Source of the DNA: Dehalococcoidales bacterium
GTDB taxonomy: Bacteria > Chloroflexota > Dehalococcoidia > Dehalococcoidales > UBA5760
Direction: 5' to 3'
Assembly: GCA_018399795.1 (NCBI GenBank)
Contig: JAGYOC010000204.1
Location: forward strand, 1 to 8,104
Length of the DNA stretch: 8,104 nt
Shown here: piece by piece, positions 5,790 to 8,104 of the stretch
How the letters are laid out: the number at the start of each line of letters is the position of its first letter
How positions within the stretch are numbered: position 1 is the stretch's first letter
The notes under the pieces: model-generated
What the model saw: only the letters and a program-made list of their open reading frames with translations
Told to the model about the DNA's origin: nothing
Databases searched by the model: none
Position numbers and translations under genes: made by a program

Positions 5790-7352
5790 ATGACAATGTT
5801 AAAGAGAACAGGAGACATTACCTGGCAAGTGTTGAAAAACAGATATCTGTGGGCAGTAATCGCTCTTGTTACTATCTTCACAATCTATTACTATTCCGCT
5901 GAAATATCTTCCCTGCAGTGGCTGTCACCTCAGGACTACGCAGGGTTGCCCAGACAGTCGTTTCAGCGCGCCCTCTTCCTTATTCCTATCTTCGTTGCCG
6001 CCTGGAAACTCGGCCTGAGGAGCGGCATAGCCTGCACTATTGTTGCCGGAGCTATTATGTTGCCGCTGGCTATCTCGGGGCCTTGGCGAGCCGATGCCGT
6101 TACCGAGACAGCAGTAATCGTCACCATTGGAATCATTTCTACCCGGCTGGTAAGCTCGCTGGAAGAAGCCCGCAGCCTTCAGAAGTCATTTGCCGATGAC
6201 CTGAGAGAGAGCAACCAGCGTCTGGAAAAGGAGATAAGCGGGCGCAAGCGTGCCGAGCAGAGGATGAAGGAGATACGTGACAAACACGAAACGCTCATCG
6301 GCAGCATGCCCGAGGTGGTTTGCTCCCGTATGCCAGATGATGCTGCCACGCTCATTTCCATATCCGATAGATGGGAGGAATGGACCGGTTACTCCACCCA
6401 TGATTTATACCGTGACGGGCAGATATGGTTGAATTCCGTCCATTCCGAAGACAGGGACAGGGTTATGCGTATGTACGCGGTAGCCTGCCGGGACAGAGGC
6501 AATTTTGACTGCAAATACCGAATTGCCCATAGGGACACAGGGCGAATACGCTACGTGAGAGAGTACGGGAGGCCTGTTGCTGACAAAAATGGTTATATCT
6601 TCAGATTCGACAGCGTAATATCCGACATAACCGACCAGAAGCACGCTGAACAGATAAAAAGGATAAACAACGAGCTCACTGCCAGCAATAAAGAGATGGA
6701 GGCCTTTTCCTATTCGGTTTCCCATGACCTACGGGCACCGCTGAGGAGCATCGACGGGTTCAGCCAGGCACTGCTGGAGGATTACTCCGGGAGCCTCGAT
6801 GAGCAAGGACAGGATTACCTCAATCGAATATGCGCTGCCAGCCGGCGCATGGGACAACTTATCGATGACATCCTCAAGCTATCCAGGATAAGCCGAGCCG
6901 AAATGCAGTACCAGGAGGTAGACCTGACCGCCCTGGCCGAGTCGGTACTGGCCGGACTAAACCGGGCCCGGGACGGGCGAAAAATGGAGCTTGTCATCGC
7001 CCCCGGTTTGAGCGCCGTCGGTGATAGCGGCCTCATCAGGGTAGCCCTGGAGAACCTGCTGGACAATGCCTTGAAGTTTACCGGCAGACAGGAGCAGGCC
7101 CGGATTGAATTCGGCGCCACCCGTCTTAACGGTGAAGAGGTATTCTTCGTCCGCGACGACGGTGTCGGATTCGATATGGCATATGCCGACAGGTTGTTCG
7201 GGGCTTTCCAACGGTTGCACTCGCAAGATGAGTTCGAGGGGACCGGGATAGGGCTGGCTACCGTAAAGAGAATCGTCCGGCGGCACGGCGGGCAGGTATG
7301 GGCGGAGAGCAAGATGGGAAAAGGGGCCACCTTCTATTTTAGCCTGCATTAA
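5790..7352 (+). CDS. Four-TM PAS sensor histidine kinase
   Basis: A 520-residue membrane kinase. Four hydrophobic segments (about 19-35, 60-76, 78-97, 105-121) with short loops form the input region, reminiscent of the DUF4118/KdpD-type four-helix module. A coiled coil (about 122-165, ending in the usual GRKRAEQ linker) leads to a PAS domain (about 165-282) of the PAS_3 kind, with W213, VHSEDRDRV (217-225) and DITDQKHAE (279-287). The HisKA domain carries the phospho-acceptor H312 in FSYSVSHDLRAPL. The ATPase domain has an intact N-box (N422, N426), G1 box DDGVGFD (456-462), F-box around FGAFQRLH (470-477) and G2 box GTGIGL (484-489). All catalytic elements are present; the signal is unknown. 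ATG 5790 has only a partial Shine-Dalgarno (CGGA, 5778-5782), and Met3 is an alternative. Eighteen bases separate it from the receiver gene downstream, so both should be one transcript. Confidence 0.93.
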   Translation: MTMLKRTGDITWQVLKNRYLWAVIALVTIFTIYYYSAEISSLQWLSPQDYAGLPRQSFQRALFLIPIFVAAWKLGLRSGIACTIVAGAIMLPLAISGPWRADAVTETAVIVTIGIISTRLVSSLEEARSLQKSFADDLRESNQRLEKEISGRKRAEQRMKEIRDKHETLIGSMPEVVCSRMPDDAATLISISDRWEEWTGYSTHDLYRDGQIWLNSVHSEDRDRVMRMYAVACRDRGNFDCKYRIAHRDTGRIRYVREYGRPVADKNGYIFRFDSVISDITDQKHAEQIKRINNELTASNKEMEAFSYSVSHDLRAPLRSIDGFSQALLEDYSGSLDEQGQDYLNRICAASRRMGQLIDDILKLSRISRAEMQYQEVDLTALAESVLAGLNRARDGRKMELVIAPGLSAVGDSGLIRVALENLLDNALKFTGRQEQARIEFGATRLNGEEVFFVRDDGVGFDMAYADRLFGAFQRLHSQDEFEGTGIGLATVKRIVRRHGGQVWAESKMGKGATFYFSLH

Positions 7353-7370
7353 CATCAAACGGAGAGCGAA

Positions 7371-7829
7371 ATGGAGAAAAAGAGTATCCTTTTGGTGGAA
7401 GACAACCCCGATGATGTCGCGCTGACCCTGCGTGCCTTCAAGAAAAATAATATTACAAACGAAATTGTGGTAGCGAAAGATGGCGCCGAAGCCATGGACT
7501 ATCTATTTGCCAGCGGCGAATACAAAGACCGTGAGCCGGGCGTTATGCCAGCGCTCATTCTACTGGACCTGAAACTGCCCAAAATAGACGGCCTGGAGGT
7601 TCTGAGAAGGTTAAGGGCAGACGAGCGCACTCAACTCCTGCCCGTGGTTATTCTAACCTCTTCCCGGGAAGAACAGGACCTTATCACAGGCTACAAACTG
7701 GGAGCCAACAGCTATGTGCGCAAGCCGGTAGATTTCAATCAGTTCACCGAAGCGGTACGGCAACTAGGGCTCTACTGGCTGGTACTGAACGAACCTCTGC
7801 CGGAGCAGATGAGTGGAAGAAATGGATAA
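7371..7829 (+). CDS. Rcp1/CheY-type single-domain response regulator
   Basis: A 152-residue stand-alone receiver with no output domain. E10 and D11 form the acidic pocket (LLVEDNPDD), D66 in ILLDLKLP is the phospho-acceptor, T96 is the switch residue and K118 lies in VRKPV. The insert around residues 44-59, before the phospho-acceptor strand, and the C-terminal LYWLVLNEP are hallmarks of the Rcp1 subgroup, which typically receives phosphate from phytochrome-like kinases with the same SYSVSHDLRAPL H-box as the gene upstream. That pairing and the 18-base gap make the upstream kinase the likely partner. GGAGAG (7361-7366) supports ATG 7371. The 3' end overlaps the next gene by 8 bases, indicating translational coupling. 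Confidence 0.93.
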   Translation: MEKKSILLVEDNPDDVALTLRAFKKNNITNEIVVAKDGAEAMDYLFASGEYKDREPGVMPALILLDLKLPKIDGLEVLRRLRADERTQLLPVVILTSSREEQDLITGYKLGANSYVRKPVDFNQFTEAVRQLGLYWLVLNEPLPEQMSGRNG

Positions 7830-8104
7830 CCTGCTGAGGGTATTGATCGTAGAAGACTCAGATGATGATACGCAGATGTTACTGCGGGAGATGGAACACG
7901 GCGGTTACAAGCCTGTTTACCAGAGGGTGGAAACAGATACGGCTATGAGAGAAGCGCTGGATGAGCAATCCTGGGATATCGTTATCGCCGACTACAGTTT
8001 GCCGCACTTCAGCGCTCCGGCGGCCCTCGTGCTGCTCAAGGAAGCCGGCGCTATATCGGTCACTTCCTTTTTCCTGGCTTCAGCGTCCCACGCCTACCTG
8101 AATC
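7822..8104 (+). CDS. Receiver-domain protein, N-terminal part only (cut by window end)
   Basis: An open frame from ATG 7822 to the window edge encodes 94 residues of a CheY-like receiver. VLIVEDSDDD (7-16) gives the acidic pocket and D57 in DIVIADYSLP is the phospho-acceptor. The start overlaps the stop of the previous gene by 8 bases, so the receiver pair is co-translated. Proteins beginning this way often continue as receiver-PAS-kinase hybrids, but what follows here is unseen. From about residue 76 (base 8047 on) the sequence does not read like the family's usual I-P-F-I-I-V-S-G strand; neither of the other two forward frames restores it. This may be true divergence or poor sequence near a contig edge. 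A partial Shine-Dalgarno (GGAAG, 7815-7819) is very close to the ATG. Confidence 0.85.
   Translation, partial: MDNLLRVLIVEDSDDDTQMLLREMEHGGYKPVYQRVETDTAMREALDEQSWDIVIADYSLPHFSAPAALVLLKEAGAISVTSFFLASASHAYLN

Overview
The window looks like chromosomal DNA of a free-living bacterium with moderate GC content. Gene density is high, almost everything supported lies on the + strand, and there is no sign of a mobile element, CRISPR array, rRNA or tRNA. A Chloroflexota (Dehalococcoidia-like) origin is my best guess. It rests on recalled resemblance only: a short MerR-type helix-turn-helix protein, a REC/PAS/histidine-kinase cluster with an Rcp1-type regulator, and a surface protein with putative-Ig repeats. 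Nothing in the window proves the lineage.

Layout. Bases 1-286 hold no convincing long gene; they contain a long-spaced inverted repeat and a 20-codon ORF. Bases 287-1855 encode a B12-binding-type radical SAM enzyme with a stretched C-x9-C-x2-C cluster motif and a TTG start. Bases 2004-4298 encode a single-pass surface protein. Outside the membrane it has two putative-Ig (He_PIG-like) domains and two exact-length 78-residue InlB-like repeats; inside it has a coiled coil and a C/C/H/H-containing tail. Bases 4577-5272 encode an OmpR/PhoB-family response regulator, closed by a strong intrinsic terminator at 5309-5336. Between that terminator and a 70-residue MerR-type HTH protein (5471-5683) lie three GTTTAGA direct repeats on about the same face of the helix. 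Bases 5790-7352 encode a four-TM PAS histidine kinase, 7371-7829 an Rcp1/CheY-type single-domain receiver, and 7822-8104 the start of another receiver protein that overlaps it by 8 bases and runs off the window.

How the parts may work together (inference). The kinase, the Rcp1-type receiver and the overlapping receiver protein look like one co-translated phosphotransfer module. The OmpR-type regulator has no adjacent classical partner kinase of its own and may be served by this kinase or a distant one. The repeats downstream of its terminator have the geometry of an OmpR/PhoB-type binding site, so the MerR-type gene is a plausible target. The radical SAM gene and the surface-protein gene appear to be separate transcription units; the latter has a perfect -10 box so close to its ATG that the message may be leaderless.

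No single part can be called a new system from sequence alone. The most interesting leads are the GTTTAGA repeat array, the metal-ligand-like cytoplasmic tail of the surface protein, and the radical SAM motif variant.
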